A DNA stretch of 34,046 nucleotides from Bacillota bacterium (GTDB lineage Bacteria; Bacillota; Bacilli; Alicyclobacillales; SLC66). Positions 15,168 to 24,067 of the stretch are shown here, one piece after another (within the stretch, counting starts at the first letter, position 1; each line of letters begins with the position of its first letter). The stretch lies in the NCBI GenBank assembly GCA_021821025.1, contig JAKACY010000004.1, positions 1 to 34,046 of the forward strand, given 5' to 3'. Made by a program: the position numbers and the translations under genes. The notes beneath the pieces are model-generated. The model did no database searches. It was not told the origin of the DNA and saw only the letters and a list, made by a program, of their open reading frames with translations.

Positions 15168-17078
15168 ATGCCTACTTTCGGGCAATGGATTCATCCCGTA
15201 CTGATCGTCTTATCGATCATCGCTATTTTTTTTGCTTTATTTAATTTTGGGAGCCTTAAAAAACTGCTGGTCGGTCACCCCATGCGATCGCGCGAGTTAC
15301 AATCCAGTCATACGAAGCTGTATTGGCTGATCGCTCTTCCTGTTCTCGCTGCTGATCTGTATTCATCAGTCGCTTATGGGCCCGAAGCGGGCATCACAGA
15401 GTTAGCACCTTTGGGGATTGATGCTAAATGGTTCATTTTGCCTATAACTGGTGCGACCGTGATCTTACTTGGCATGCTCATTACTTCCTATATCATGGGC
15501 GTCATAGCTTACCCAAATGGTGGGGGAGCCTATGCCATTGCAAAGGATAATTTTAAGCGCCCGATGATGTCTCTGATCGCTGCAAGTGCGTTGCTCGTTG
15601 ATTATATTCTTACAGTAGCTGTCTCTGTATCGTCTGGGATTCAAACTATGGGCTCTGCGTATCCTGCGCTTGTCCCACATGAAACGCTTTTGTCCATATT
15701 GTGCGTACTGATCATATTATTCGTGAATTTACGTGGTGTATCTGAATCTGCAAGTATATTTGCATGGCCTACGTTTTTCTTTATGGCATGTATGATTCTT
15801 CTGATCGCGACCGGCTTTGGAGACGAGGTGCGCCATGGTTTTGTACAACCGACCACCCCTCCTTTCGGCACTGTACCGCAGGCCTTAACAACGATGCTCT
15901 TGCTCAAAGCGTTTAGTTCGGCCTGCTCTGCCGTAACTGGGATTGAGACGATCTCGAACTCTGTTCCAATCTTTCGGGAGCCACAAAAACGTGGCGCGAT
16001 CAAAGCATATGTTGTGCTAGGTTTGATTACTGGAGTAACGCTCTTGGGATTTTCATACCACCTTTATGTCCAAGGTATATCTGTCAACCCCAATAACACA
16101 ATGTTGTCCCAATTGACCAGTTTGTACTTTGGGCATAGCATCGTATATCAAATCATCATGTGGTCTACTTTTCTCGTGTTGATACTGGCTGCCAATTCAA
16201 CCTTTACTGGATTTCCGCAGCTTGCAGCTCTGGTCGCAGCGGATAGTTTTCTGCCCCGGGCGCTGACATTCCGCGGCGATCGTCTCGGCTATTCCAACGG
16301 CATGATTGTGCTTGCGGCGTTGTCGACGCTACTCATCGAAGTGTTCAATGCCCAGACAAATGCCCTTATCCCTCTATATGCGATAGGCGTGTTTGTTGCG
16401 TTTACGGTTGCGCAAGTTGGGCTGACCAAAAGGTGGCTTCGCGTCAAAGGAAAGAATTGGACAGTCAAAGCAGCGATTAACTCATTTGGTGCCGTGGTTA
16501 CAGCTTTAGTGGCTGTTATTTTCGCCGTCACAAAATTCACGGGTGGAGCATGGATCGTGTTGATCGTATTGCCGCTGCTGATTCTCACTGCAGTTACGAT
16601 TCGCAAACACTATAATCAAATTGCCAACGAACTACGCATTGATCTGAGAACGATGCGCCCTGGTTCACACCGCGTGATCTCGATCGTGTTGATCTCCGGA
16701 ATAAACCGCGTCGTGCTAAACGCTATCTCGTTCGCGCAAAGTATTGATACAGACGCGATCGCGTTGTACATCGGGTTTAGCGATGAATCAATCGAACGTA
16801 TGGAGAAAAAATGGGAAGAGTGGGGTACACCCTGTCGCCTAGTAACCCTCAAGAGTGAATACCGCTCAGTACTTTACCCATTGGCGCGTTTTCTTCAGCG
16901 CCTTGAAACTTGGGAAGGCGGAAAGCCGGATCATATCCATGTGATGATCGCACAATTTATCCCTAAAAAGTGGTGGCATTATGCCTTGCACAATCAGACG
17001 TCTCTCCTGATCAGGGCGTGGCTCTTGCGCAACAAGGACGTGGCTATCACCACTCTGCCATATCATCTTCAGGATTGA
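15168..17078 (+). CDS. kimA: KimA-like potassium importer (APC/KUP-like superfamily); start ATG 15168 or TTG 15159 uncertain
   Basis: KLYWLIALPVLAADLYSSVAYGPEAGITEL...GGGAYAIAKDNFKRPM...C-terminal KKWWHYALHNQTSLLIRAWLLRNKDVAITTLPYHL typical of the YdaO/KimA group. Confidence 0.85.
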   Translation: MPTFGQWIHPVLIVLSIIAIFFALFNFGSLKKLLVGHPMRSRELQSSHTKLYWLIALPVLAADLYSSVAYGPEAGITELAPLGIDAKWFILPITGATVILLGMLITSYIMGVIAYPNGGGAYAIAKDNFKRPMMSLIAASALLVDYILTVAVSVSSGIQTMGSAYPALVPHETLLSILCVLIILFVNLRGVSESASIFAWPTFFFMACMILLIATGFGDEVRHGFVQPTTPPFGTVPQALTTMLLLKAFSSACSAVTGIETISNSVPIFREPQKRGAIKAYVVLGLITGVTLLGFSYHLYVQGISVNPNNTMLSQLTSLYFGHSIVYQIIMWSTFLVLILAANSTFTGFPQLAALVAADSFLPRALTFRGDRLGYSNGMIVLAALSTLLIEVFNAQTNALIPLYAIGVFVAFTVAQVGLTKRWLRVKGKNWTVKAAINSFGAVVTALVAVIFAVTKFTGGAWIVLIVLPLLILTAVTIRKHYNQIANELRIDLRTMRPGSHRVISIVLISGINRVVLNAISFAQSIDTDAIALYIGFSDESIERMEKKWEEWGTPCRLVTLKSEYRSVLYPLARFLQRLETWEGGKPDHIHVMIAQFIPKKWWHYALHNQTSLLIRAWLLRNKDVAITTLPYHLQD

Positions 17079-17100
17079 TTAATATCATCAGCATAACATG

Positions 17101-17124
17101 GCGCTCCTGCTAGGGCGCTTTTTT
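17101..17124 (+). terminator. Rho-independent terminator
   Basis: GCGCTC-CTGCTA-GGGCGC stem (one G-U) followed by TTTTTT, 23 nt after the kimA stop. Confidence 0.85.
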
Positions 17125-17181
17125 ATGCTTTTTTTACGTTTAAGGGTTACTTCTTTACCCCATATTAACTCGTGGGGCTCT

Positions 17182-17187
17182 TATAAT
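17182..17187 (+). promoter_or_regulatory. Putative -10 (TATAAT) of kdp operon promoter
   Basis: TATAAT 60 bp before the first kdp-operon mini-ORF; no good -35 at 16-18 bp. Confidence 0.45.
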
Positions 17188-17246
17188 CGACAGCATGTGA
17201 AAGATATTGCGCACAGAATGATCCCAAATTTTGAGGGGGGTAGGTC

Positions 17247-17330
17247 ATGGGAGATGTATATGCGATCGGCATGTTCGTGCTCGTGTTTGCGCTACTTTTC
17301 TGGTTGGTGCGATTATTTGACAAAGCGTAG
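17247..17330 (+). CDS. 27-aa single-TM mini-protein upstream of kdpF (not in ORF track)
   Basis: MGDVYAIGMFVLVFALLFWLVRLFDKA*; RBS GAGGGGGG upstream; first ORF of the kdp operon. Confidence 0.75.
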   Translation: MGDVYAIGMFVLVFALLFWLVRLFDKA

Positions 17331-17343
17331 GGGGATATAGCAC

Positions 17344-17421
17344 ATGGTGGTGTTGATTTTAATTTCTTTGGCATTGATGGTGTATCTAACATACGTCATT
17401 TTTAACCCAGAAAAATTTTAA
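17344..17421 (+). CDS. kdpF: KdpF (25 aa; not in ORF track)
   Basis: MVVLILISLALMVYLTYVIFNPEKF*; single TM with the KdpF-typical (N)PEKF terminus, directly before kdpA. Confidence 0.92.
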   Translation: MVVLILISLALMVYLTYVIFNPEKF

Positions 17422-17435
17422 GAGGAGTGAGTGCA

Positions 17436-19142
17436 TTGACTTTTTCTGGGGTCGTCGGAATCATAACTGTGGTTGCTTTGGTGCTAATCTTGAGCATCCC
17501 GCTTGGCGGCTATATCCATCGCGTCTTTACAGGAGAACGCAGTTGGTTTGAACCGATCTTCGCGCCATTTGAACGTCTATTGTACCGATTAATCGGCGTG
17601 AATCCGAAAGTAGAAATGGACTGGAAGGTCTATATCAAGTCCCTATTGATTCTGAACTTCGTCATGGCGCTGTTTGTTTACCTGGTTTTTCGCTTACAAG
17701 GCGTCTTGCCTCTTAACCCAGATGGAGTTCCAAGCATGAACTGGGCATTGGCCTTTAACACAGCGGCCAGCTTTGTCAGCAACACCAACTGGCAGAGCTA
17801 TGCAGGCGAATCATCCATGTCGTACCTTGGGCAGATGGTGGCGATCACCTATCTTCAGTTCACGACTGCGGCGACTGGCGTCGTGGCGGCGATTGCGTTT
17901 GTGCGAGGTGTCGTAGCCAATCGTTCAAGTTCACTTGGGAATTTTTGGATTGATTTAATCAAAGTGCATACGAGGCTGTTGTTGCCGCTAGCTGTTGTGC
18001 TCGCGATCGTATTTGTGGGACTCGGTGTACCAGAAACCCTGCAAGGTGCAGCGAGCGTACACACATTGCAGGGCGCTAGCCAAATCATTTCGAGAGGCCC
18101 CGTAGCTTCGTTAGAAGCGATCAAGCAGTTGGGGACAAATGGCGGAGGTTATTTTAATGCTAACTCCGCTCATCCGTTTGAAAACCCGAGTACCATCACG
18201 GATGTTCTACAGATTTTGGCGATGGCGCTCATCCCGACGGCCTTGATTGCGACGTTTGCTCGATTTATCAAAAACCGCAGGCAAGGTGTAGTGCTGTATG
18301 TCCTCCTTACTTCGACGCTGTTGATCGGTGCGTTTGTGGTGTATGCCAACGAGGCGATCGGCAACCCCATGTTGCATCATCTATTAGGGTTATCTGGGCC
18401 CAATATGGAAGGCAAGGAAGTCCGCTTCGGAGTCGGGCTATCTAGTTTATTTACGGCTGCAACGACGGCCTTCACCACAGGAGCCGTGAATAACATGCAC
18501 GACAGCTTGATGCCGATTTCTGGTTTGATTCCGCTGCTCTTTATGATGTTCAACACCGTTTTCGGGGGCATAGGTGCTGGCCTTCTCAACATCTTGATGT
18601 TTTTGGTCATCACCGTGTTTTTATCAGGGCTGATGGTTGGGAGAACGCCCGAGATATTTGGGAAAAAGATCGAGGCCAGAGAGATCAAACTGGCCACGGC
18701 GGCCATGCTCGTTCACCCATTTGTCATCCTGATCCCGACCGCGGTCGCGCTGGTTACGAAAGCTGGCACGTCGTCAATTCTCAATCCTGGCTTACATGGT
18801 CTCTCGGAGGTGTTGTACGCATTCACATCGGCGGCTGCTAATAACGGATCGGCATTTGCTGGCCTAAACGCCAATACGACATTTTACAATGTCTTGCTCG
18901 GGCTGGTTATCATGATAGGTCGGTACGTTTCGATTGTCGCCATGTTTGCGATGGCAGGATCTCTGGCTAAAAAAGCGGTGATTCCAGAAAGCGTTGGGAC
19001 ACTTCGCACAGATACGTATGCGTTTGGAGGTGTCTTCGTTGCGGTGGTTGTGATTGTGGGCGCGTTGACGTTTTTCCCTGCGCTGGCCATTGGGCCGATC
19101 GGTGAACACCTGCAGATGTGGGCAGGTCATCTCACTCGGTAG
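17436..19142 (+). CDS. kdpA: K+-transporting ATPase subunit KdpA (TTG 17436; alternative GTG 17427)
   Basis: NTNWQSYAGESSMSYLGQM...KQLGTNGGGYFNANSAHPFENP... KdpA signatures. Confidence 0.98.
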   Translation: MTFSGVVGIITVVALVLILSIPLGGYIHRVFTGERSWFEPIFAPFERLLYRLIGVNPKVEMDWKVYIKSLLILNFVMALFVYLVFRLQGVLPLNPDGVPSMNWALAFNTAASFVSNTNWQSYAGESSMSYLGQMVAITYLQFTTAATGVVAAIAFVRGVVANRSSSLGNFWIDLIKVHTRLLLPLAVVLAIVFVGLGVPETLQGAASVHTLQGASQIISRGPVASLEAIKQLGTNGGGYFNANSAHPFENPSTITDVLQILAMALIPTALIATFARFIKNRRQGVVLYVLLTSTLLIGAFVVYANEAIGNPMLHHLLGLSGPNMEGKEVRFGVGLSSLFTAATTAFTTGAVNNMHDSLMPISGLIPLLFMMFNTVFGGIGAGLLNILMFLVITVFLSGLMVGRTPEIFGKKIEAREIKLATAAMLVHPFVILIPTAVALVTKAGTSSILNPGLHGLSEVLYAFTSAAANNGSAFAGLNANTTFYNVLLGLVIMIGRYVSIVAMFAMAGSLAKKAVIPESVGTLRTDTYAFGGVFVAVVVIVGALTFFPALAIGPIGEHLQMWAGHLTR

Positions 19143-19177
19143 GACTTTGTTGCATGACATGAAAAGGGGAGTAAAAC

Positions 19178-21238
19178 GTGGCGAAAAGTTCTGTTACGAC
19201 CATGTCCGGCGCGATGGTCAGTCGTGCGATCGTGGATTCGTTTAAAAAATTAGACCCGAGAATCATGGTAAAAAGTCCAGTGATGTTCGTAGTCGAAGTC
19301 GGCTTCGTCATCACGCTATTACTCAGTTTTGATCCCAATCTGTTTGGCGGCAATTATGGGCCTCACTCTGGCGAGCGAGCATTTAACATCGTCGTTACGG
19401 TTATTCTGTTTATCACAGTTTTATTCGGAAATTTTGCCGAGGCGATCGCCGAGGGCAGAGGCAAGGCGCAGGCAGAATCGCTGCGAAAAGCTAAGACGGA
19501 CCTCTCGGCAAATCGTAAGAAGGCAGATGGGTCCTACGAGACTGTGGCCGCTACGACGCTGCGAAAAGACGATGTGGTTCGAGTTATCGCGGGAGAGATG
19601 ATTCCGGCTGATGGCGAGGTCATCCAGGGCCTCGGAAGTGTTGATGAATCAGCGATCACTGGTGAATCAGCGGCTGTTATTCGCGGCGCAGGCGGTGACT
19701 TCAGTTCTGTAACCGGAGGCACGAAGCTGTTATCCGATGAACTCATCATCAGGGTTACGGCGAATCCTGGGGAATCTTTTTTGGATAAGATGATCGGTCT
19801 CGTGGAAGGCGCAAGTCGCCAGAAGACGCCTAATGAGTTGGCCCTATCTGTGCTGTTGGCGGGACTTACGCTGATATTTTTAATCGTCGTCGATACGCTC
19901 GAGCCTATGGCCATCTATGTGCACGGAAAGATTGATGTCGCGACGCTCATCGCCCTTTTGGTGTGCCTGATCCCGACGACTATCGGCGCACTCTTATCGG
20001 CGATTGGCATCGCTGGGATGGATCGCGTGATCCGCTTTAACGTCATCGCCAAATCTGGTAAAGCCGTTGAGGCAGCTGGTGACGTCAATACCCTAATTCT
20101 TGACAAGACGGGGACGATTACGATCGGCAATCGCCTTGCCAGTGAGTTCGTTGCGGTGGGGAGACATACGGAGAAAGAGCTTATCGAGTTGGCCGTTCTA
20201 TCATCTTTGTTTGATGAAACCCCCGAAGGCAGATCGGTTGTAGATCTCGGGAAAGAAAAAGGCGTGTCGTTTGTTCGCGAAAAGTACCACGACGCTGAAA
20301 ATGTCGAATTTAGTGCAGACACGCGCATGAGCGGGCTGACTCTAGTCGATGGCACAATGGTTCGAAAAGGCGCGGTGGATGCGATTTCGCGCCACGTCAT
20401 AGAGCGCGGTGGATCCATTCCGGAAGATCTCAGAGAAAAGACAGACCGGATCGCGATGGAAGGTGGCACGCCACTAGCTGTCGTAAGGGAAAAAGAGATC
20501 TATGGTCTGATCTATTTGAAGGATATCGTGAAATCCGGCATGCGAGAGCGATTTGAAGAACTGCGGAAGATGGGGATCAAGACTGTGATGTGCACCGGCG
20601 ATAACCCCTTAACCGCTGCGACGATCGCCAAAGAAGCCGGTGTAGATGACTTTATCGCGGAAGCTAAACCTGAAGATAAGATGAGGCTCATCAAAGAAGA
20701 GCAGGCTTTGGGTAAACTTGTCGCGATGTCCGGTGACGGAACCAACGACGCGCCAGCGTTGGCGCAAGCAGACGTGGGGCTCGCGATGAACACAGGGACA
20801 CCGGCTGCAAAAGAGGCTGGCAATATGGTCGATCTTGATTCGGATCCCACGAAACTCATCGAAGTCGTATCGATCGGGAAGCAACTTCTGATCACGCGCG
20901 GTGCGATCACGACATTTTCGATTGCAAATGACGTGGCGAAGTACTTTGCGATCATCCCGGCAATCTTTCTCTACGTGCTACCGCAGCTTGGCGCGCTGAA
21001 TATCATGGCACTGACAAGCCAGCGGTCAGCGATCCTGTCGGCATTGATCTTTAACGCGGTCATCATCCCGCTGCTGATTCCGCTTGCGATGAAAGGCGTG
21101 AAGTACCGTCCCATGAGTGCAACCTCCATGCTCATGAGAAACATCTTGCTGTATGGGATCGGTGGAGTGATCGCTCCATTCGTGGGCATCAAGCTGATCG
21201 ACATCATCATCACATGGCTTGGTATGGCCAACATTTAG
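19178..21238 (+). CDS. kdpB: K+-transporting ATPase subunit KdpB
   Basis: [70 protein letters not shown]-type ATPase of KdpB type. Confidence 0.99.
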   Translation: MAKSSVTTMSGAMVSRAIVDSFKKLDPRIMVKSPVMFVVEVGFVITLLLSFDPNLFGGNYGPHSGERAFNIVVTVILFITVLFGNFAEAIAEGRGKAQAESLRKAKTDLSANRKKADGSYETVAATTLRKDDVVRVIAGEMIPADGEVIQGLGSVDESAITGESAAVIRGAGGDFSSVTGGTKLLSDELIIRVTANPGESFLDKMIGLVEGASRQKTPNELALSVLLAGLTLIFLIVVDTLEPMAIYVHGKIDVATLIALLVCLIPTTIGALLSAIGIAGMDRVIRFNVIAKSGKAVEAAGDVNTLILDKTGTITIGNRLASEFVAVGRHTEKELIELAVLSSLFDETPEGRSVVDLGKEKGVSFVREKYHDAENVEFSADTRMSGLTLVDGTMVRKGAVDAISRHVIERGGSIPEDLREKTDRIAMEGGTPLAVVREKEIYGLIYLKDIVKSGMRERFEELRKMGIKTVMCTGDNPLTAATIAKEAGVDDFIAEAKPEDKMRLIKEEQALGKLVAMSGDGTNDAPALAQADVGLAMNTGTPAAKEAGNMVDLDSDPTKLIEVVSIGKQLLITRGAITTFSIANDVAKYFAIIPAIFLYVLPQLGALNIMALTSQRSAILSALIFNAVIIPLLIPLAMKGVKYRPMSATSMLMRNILLYGIGGVIAPFVGIKLIDIIITWLGMANI

Positions 21239-21251
21239 GAGGACTAGCAAT

Positions 21252-21818
21252 ATGATAAACGTGTGGCGATCACTTCGATTTCTCGTGGTGTCCGTGGTGC
21301 TGTTGGGGGTCATTTATCCCGTTGTGATAACAGGTATTGGGCAGCTTGTTTTCCCGTTTCAGGCAAATGGCAGTATGGTTTCTCTAAATGGGCGCATCGT
21401 GGGCTCTGAGCTTATTGCACAGGCTGTCACGAGTCCGGGTTTGTTTCATCCGAGGCCGTCAGCTGTCAATTATGCGGCGAATGGTTCTGGCGGTTCTAAC
21501 CTAGGGTCCACCAATCCTGCGCTTGTCAAAGAAGTGCAAGCAAACATCGCGAATGTAGAGAAGCATAACCCGGGTACGCTAGTATCCTCCATCCCGACTT
21601 CAATGGTCGAATCATCAGGGTCTGGCCTCGATCCGGATATATCCATTCGTGACGCCATGATCCAGATACCGCGAATTGCAGCGGCGACAGGTTTGAGTCA
21701 AAGCGCATTAAAAAACCTGGTTGCTCACTACGAGCAAGGCCCTTTTCTCGGTATCTGGGGGCACTCGATGGTTAATGTGATGCAGCTCAATTTGGCAATC
21801 AAACGAGAGGCACAATGA
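21252..21818 (+). CDS. kdpC: K+-transporting ATPase subunit KdpC
   Basis: VSVVLLGVIYPVVITGIGQLVFPFQANGSM...FHPRPSAVNYAANGSGGSNLGSTNP; ATG 21252 behind TAGGAGG. Confidence 0.97.
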   Translation: MINVWRSLRFLVVSVVLLGVIYPVVITGIGQLVFPFQANGSMVSLNGRIVGSELIAQAVTSPGLFHPRPSAVNYAANGSGGSNLGSTNPALVKEVQANIANVEKHNPGTLVSSIPTSMVESSGSGLDPDISIRDAMIQIPRIAAATGLSQSALKNLVAHYEQGPFLGIWGHSMVNVMQLNLAIKREAQ

Positions 21819-21830
21819 TCATGGGAACGA

Positions 21831-22955
21831 GTGGGACTGATGAATGAGATTCAAGGAGCACCAAGCAAAAAGGGCCAACCGGGTTGGTTGAAACTCTTTA
21901 TCGGTGCAGCGCCTGGTGTAGGTAAAACATATAAGATGCTGCGTGAAGCCCATTCGCTTTTGGAGCGAGGGGCTGATGTGGTCGTAGGATATGTGGATGT
22001 GCACGATAGACCGGAGACAGCAAGTTTACTAGCTGGTCTTGAGCTTATCGCGCGCAGACAAGTTGCTTTTCGGGGCCGTGAGTTTGAGGAAATCGATGTG
22101 GATATGATCATCGCACGCCACCCTCAGGTGGTCGTGATTGATGAGTTGGCTCATAGCAATGTACCCGGATCTAAACACGGCAAACGATACATGGATGTAG
22201 AATATTTGATCGATCATGGCATTGATGTGTTGACTGCCGTGAACATTCAGCATATGGAACATGTGAGTAAAGAGGCGGAGCAGATTACGGGTGTTACCGT
22301 TCGTGAGATTATTCCAAATGAGTTTGTGAAGCGGGCCAATGAGATTGAGGTTATTGATGTCACGCCAGAGACGTTGCGTCAGCGTCTGCGCGATGGCAGC
22401 ATCTATCCTATGGAAAAGGTTGAACAAGCGTTAGAACATTTTTTTCGCTCATCTAATCTTTCTGCACTGCGGGAGCTTGCTTTGCGAGAAGTCGCGGATT
22501 CTGTGGATGAACGACTGCAGCAAACATTTGATCGCAGTAAAATTCCTGGGCCAGTTGGTGTCAGAGAGACGATTTTAGTATGCGTGAGTTATACTGTGCG
22601 TGCAGAGCGATTAATTCAAACGGGAAGGCGCGTCGCAGATCGCATGAAGGCAGATCTGATCATATTGACGGTGATTCCCCATCATCAGGAGTCGTCCAAG
22701 AAATCCCATGATGAGTTGAGCCACTTAGGGCAGCTGGCTGAGCGTTACCAAGCAAGGTATATGACAGAGCAGTTGCAAGATAGAAAGTTAGGCGCTGTTA
22801 TTATGGATGTGGCTGAAGCCCTAAGCGCGACGCAGATCGTGATCGGGCAGCCGCATAGAAGTCATAAATTCATGTTTTGGAGGGACAGTCCCGTCCGCTA
22901 TCTCCTGCATCATATCAAATATGCCGATCTTAGAATTGTTGGGTGGAAGGAATGA
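21831..22955 (+). CDS. Stand-alone KdpD N-terminal domain + USP-like domain protein, copy 1 (no TM/kinase domain)
   Basis: LFIGAAPGVGKTYKMLREAHSLLERGADVVVGYVDVHDR; VVVIDELAHSNVPGSKHGKRYMDVEYLIDHGIDVLTAVNIQHMEH; ends after a USP-like domain at 374 aa. Confidence 0.93.
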   Translation: MGLMNEIQGAPSKKGQPGWLKLFIGAAPGVGKTYKMLREAHSLLERGADVVVGYVDVHDRPETASLLAGLELIARRQVAFRGREFEEIDVDMIIARHPQVVVIDELAHSNVPGSKHGKRYMDVEYLIDHGIDVLTAVNIQHMEHVSKEAEQITGVTVREIIPNEFVKRANEIEVIDVTPETLRQRLRDGSIYPMEKVEQALEHFFRSSNLSALRELALREVADSVDERLQQTFDRSKIPGPVGVRETILVCVSYTVRAERLIQTGRRVADRMKADLIILTVIPHHQESSKKSHDELSHLGQLAERYQARYMTEQLQDRKLGAVIMDVAEALSATQIVIGQPHRSHKFMFWRDSPVRYLLHHIKYADLRIVGWKE

Positions 22956-24067
22956 ATCATAATCAACCGGGTAAATTAACAATTTATGTCGGTGCAGCAC
23001 CGGGCGTCGGGAAAACTTACCGGATGTTGCGCGATGCGAACGATCTGCTAGAAAAAGGAATTGATGTGGTCGTCGGCCTTGTGGAGTTTCATGGGCGATT
23101 TGATACGGCGTTTCAAGTAGGTAGACTCGAAGTGATGCCTAAACGCCTCGTTTGTTATGAGGGCAAAACTTACGATGAGCTCGACGTTTCTGCAGTGATT
23201 GCTCGGCATCCTAAAATCGTCTTGATTGATGAATTGGCTCATACTAATGTACCGGGGTGCGAAAGAGAAAAGCGGTACCAGGATATTCAATTTATATTAC
23301 AGAACGGTATAGATGTATGTACGGCAGTTAATATTCAACATGTGGAAAGTCTGCGCGATAAGGTGGAACATATTACAGGCGTCAAGGTGCGCGAACGGGT
23401 GCCTGACGCATTTATAGAACTTGCCGATGAAATCAAATTGATTGACGTAACCCCTGAGACCCTTCAGCAGCGGCTGGAGGAGGGTAAAATCTACGCTGCG
23501 GATAAGGTTGCCTGGGCACTGGAACACTTCTTTCGGCTGGGCAATCTGACTGCTCTGAGGGAGATCGCATTACTCGAAGTGGCTGACGGTGTGGATCGCC
23601 AGCTAGATCAGGAGAGAAAGCAGGACCTAAGTCAAGGCGCATTAGAACCTGCCGAAGGTATATTGGTTTGCGTCAATTATCGGCCACATTCAGAAAAGCT
23701 GATCCGTCGTGGTTGGCGAATCGCGGATCGTCACCATGCCAAGCTTTATGTGCTCGTGGTGCTGCCCAGAGAGGACATGACGGTTGAGGAAATGCGCGAC
23801 CTCGAACGCGTTCGACAACTCAGTTTACAGTTTCAAGCGACATTTATAACGAGAAAGGTTGGCGGTCACAGCATCGGGGACGAAATTGTCACGGTGGCGC
23901 GAGAACTAGCCGTTTCGCAAATCGTGATCGGTCAATCTCCTGTTGGTAAAGGTAAAAAGCTAAAAAGATTTCGCACAAGTCCGCTGGATTATGTGCTGGC
24001 AAACGCGGAGTTCGTGGATCTTCACGTCGTCGCTTACGGTGGGCAGGAGACTATGAGCAGTGGGTGA
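22952..24067 (+). CDS. Stand-alone KdpD N-terminal domain + USP-like domain protein, copy 2
   Basis: IYVGAAPGVGKTYRMLRDANDLLEKGIDVVVGLVEFHGR; IVLIDELAHTNVPGCEREKRYQDIQFILQNGIDVCTAVNIQHVES; ATGA overlap with copy 1. Confidence 0.93.
   Translation: MNHNQPGKLTIYVGAAPGVGKTYRMLRDANDLLEKGIDVVVGLVEFHGRFDTAFQVGRLEVMPKRLVCYEGKTYDELDVSAVIARHPKIVLIDELAHTNVPGCEREKRYQDIQFILQNGIDVCTAVNIQHVESLRDKVEHITGVKVRERVPDAFIELADEIKLIDVTPETLQQRLEEGKIYAADKVAWALEHFFRLGNLTALREIALLEVADGVDRQLDQERKQDLSQGALEPAEGILVCVNYRPHSEKLIRRGWRIADRHHAKLYVLVVLPREDMTVEEMRDLERVRQLSLQFQATFITRKVGGHSIGDEIVTVARELAVSQIVIGQSPVGKGKKLKRFRTSPLDYVLANAEFVDLHVVAYGGQETMSSG

Noticed and set aside
19534-20955. Long antisense ORFs across kdpB (126, 184, 147 aa)
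   Set aside because: Ser/Thr/Ala/Pro-rich shadow frames created by codon bias of the sense gene.
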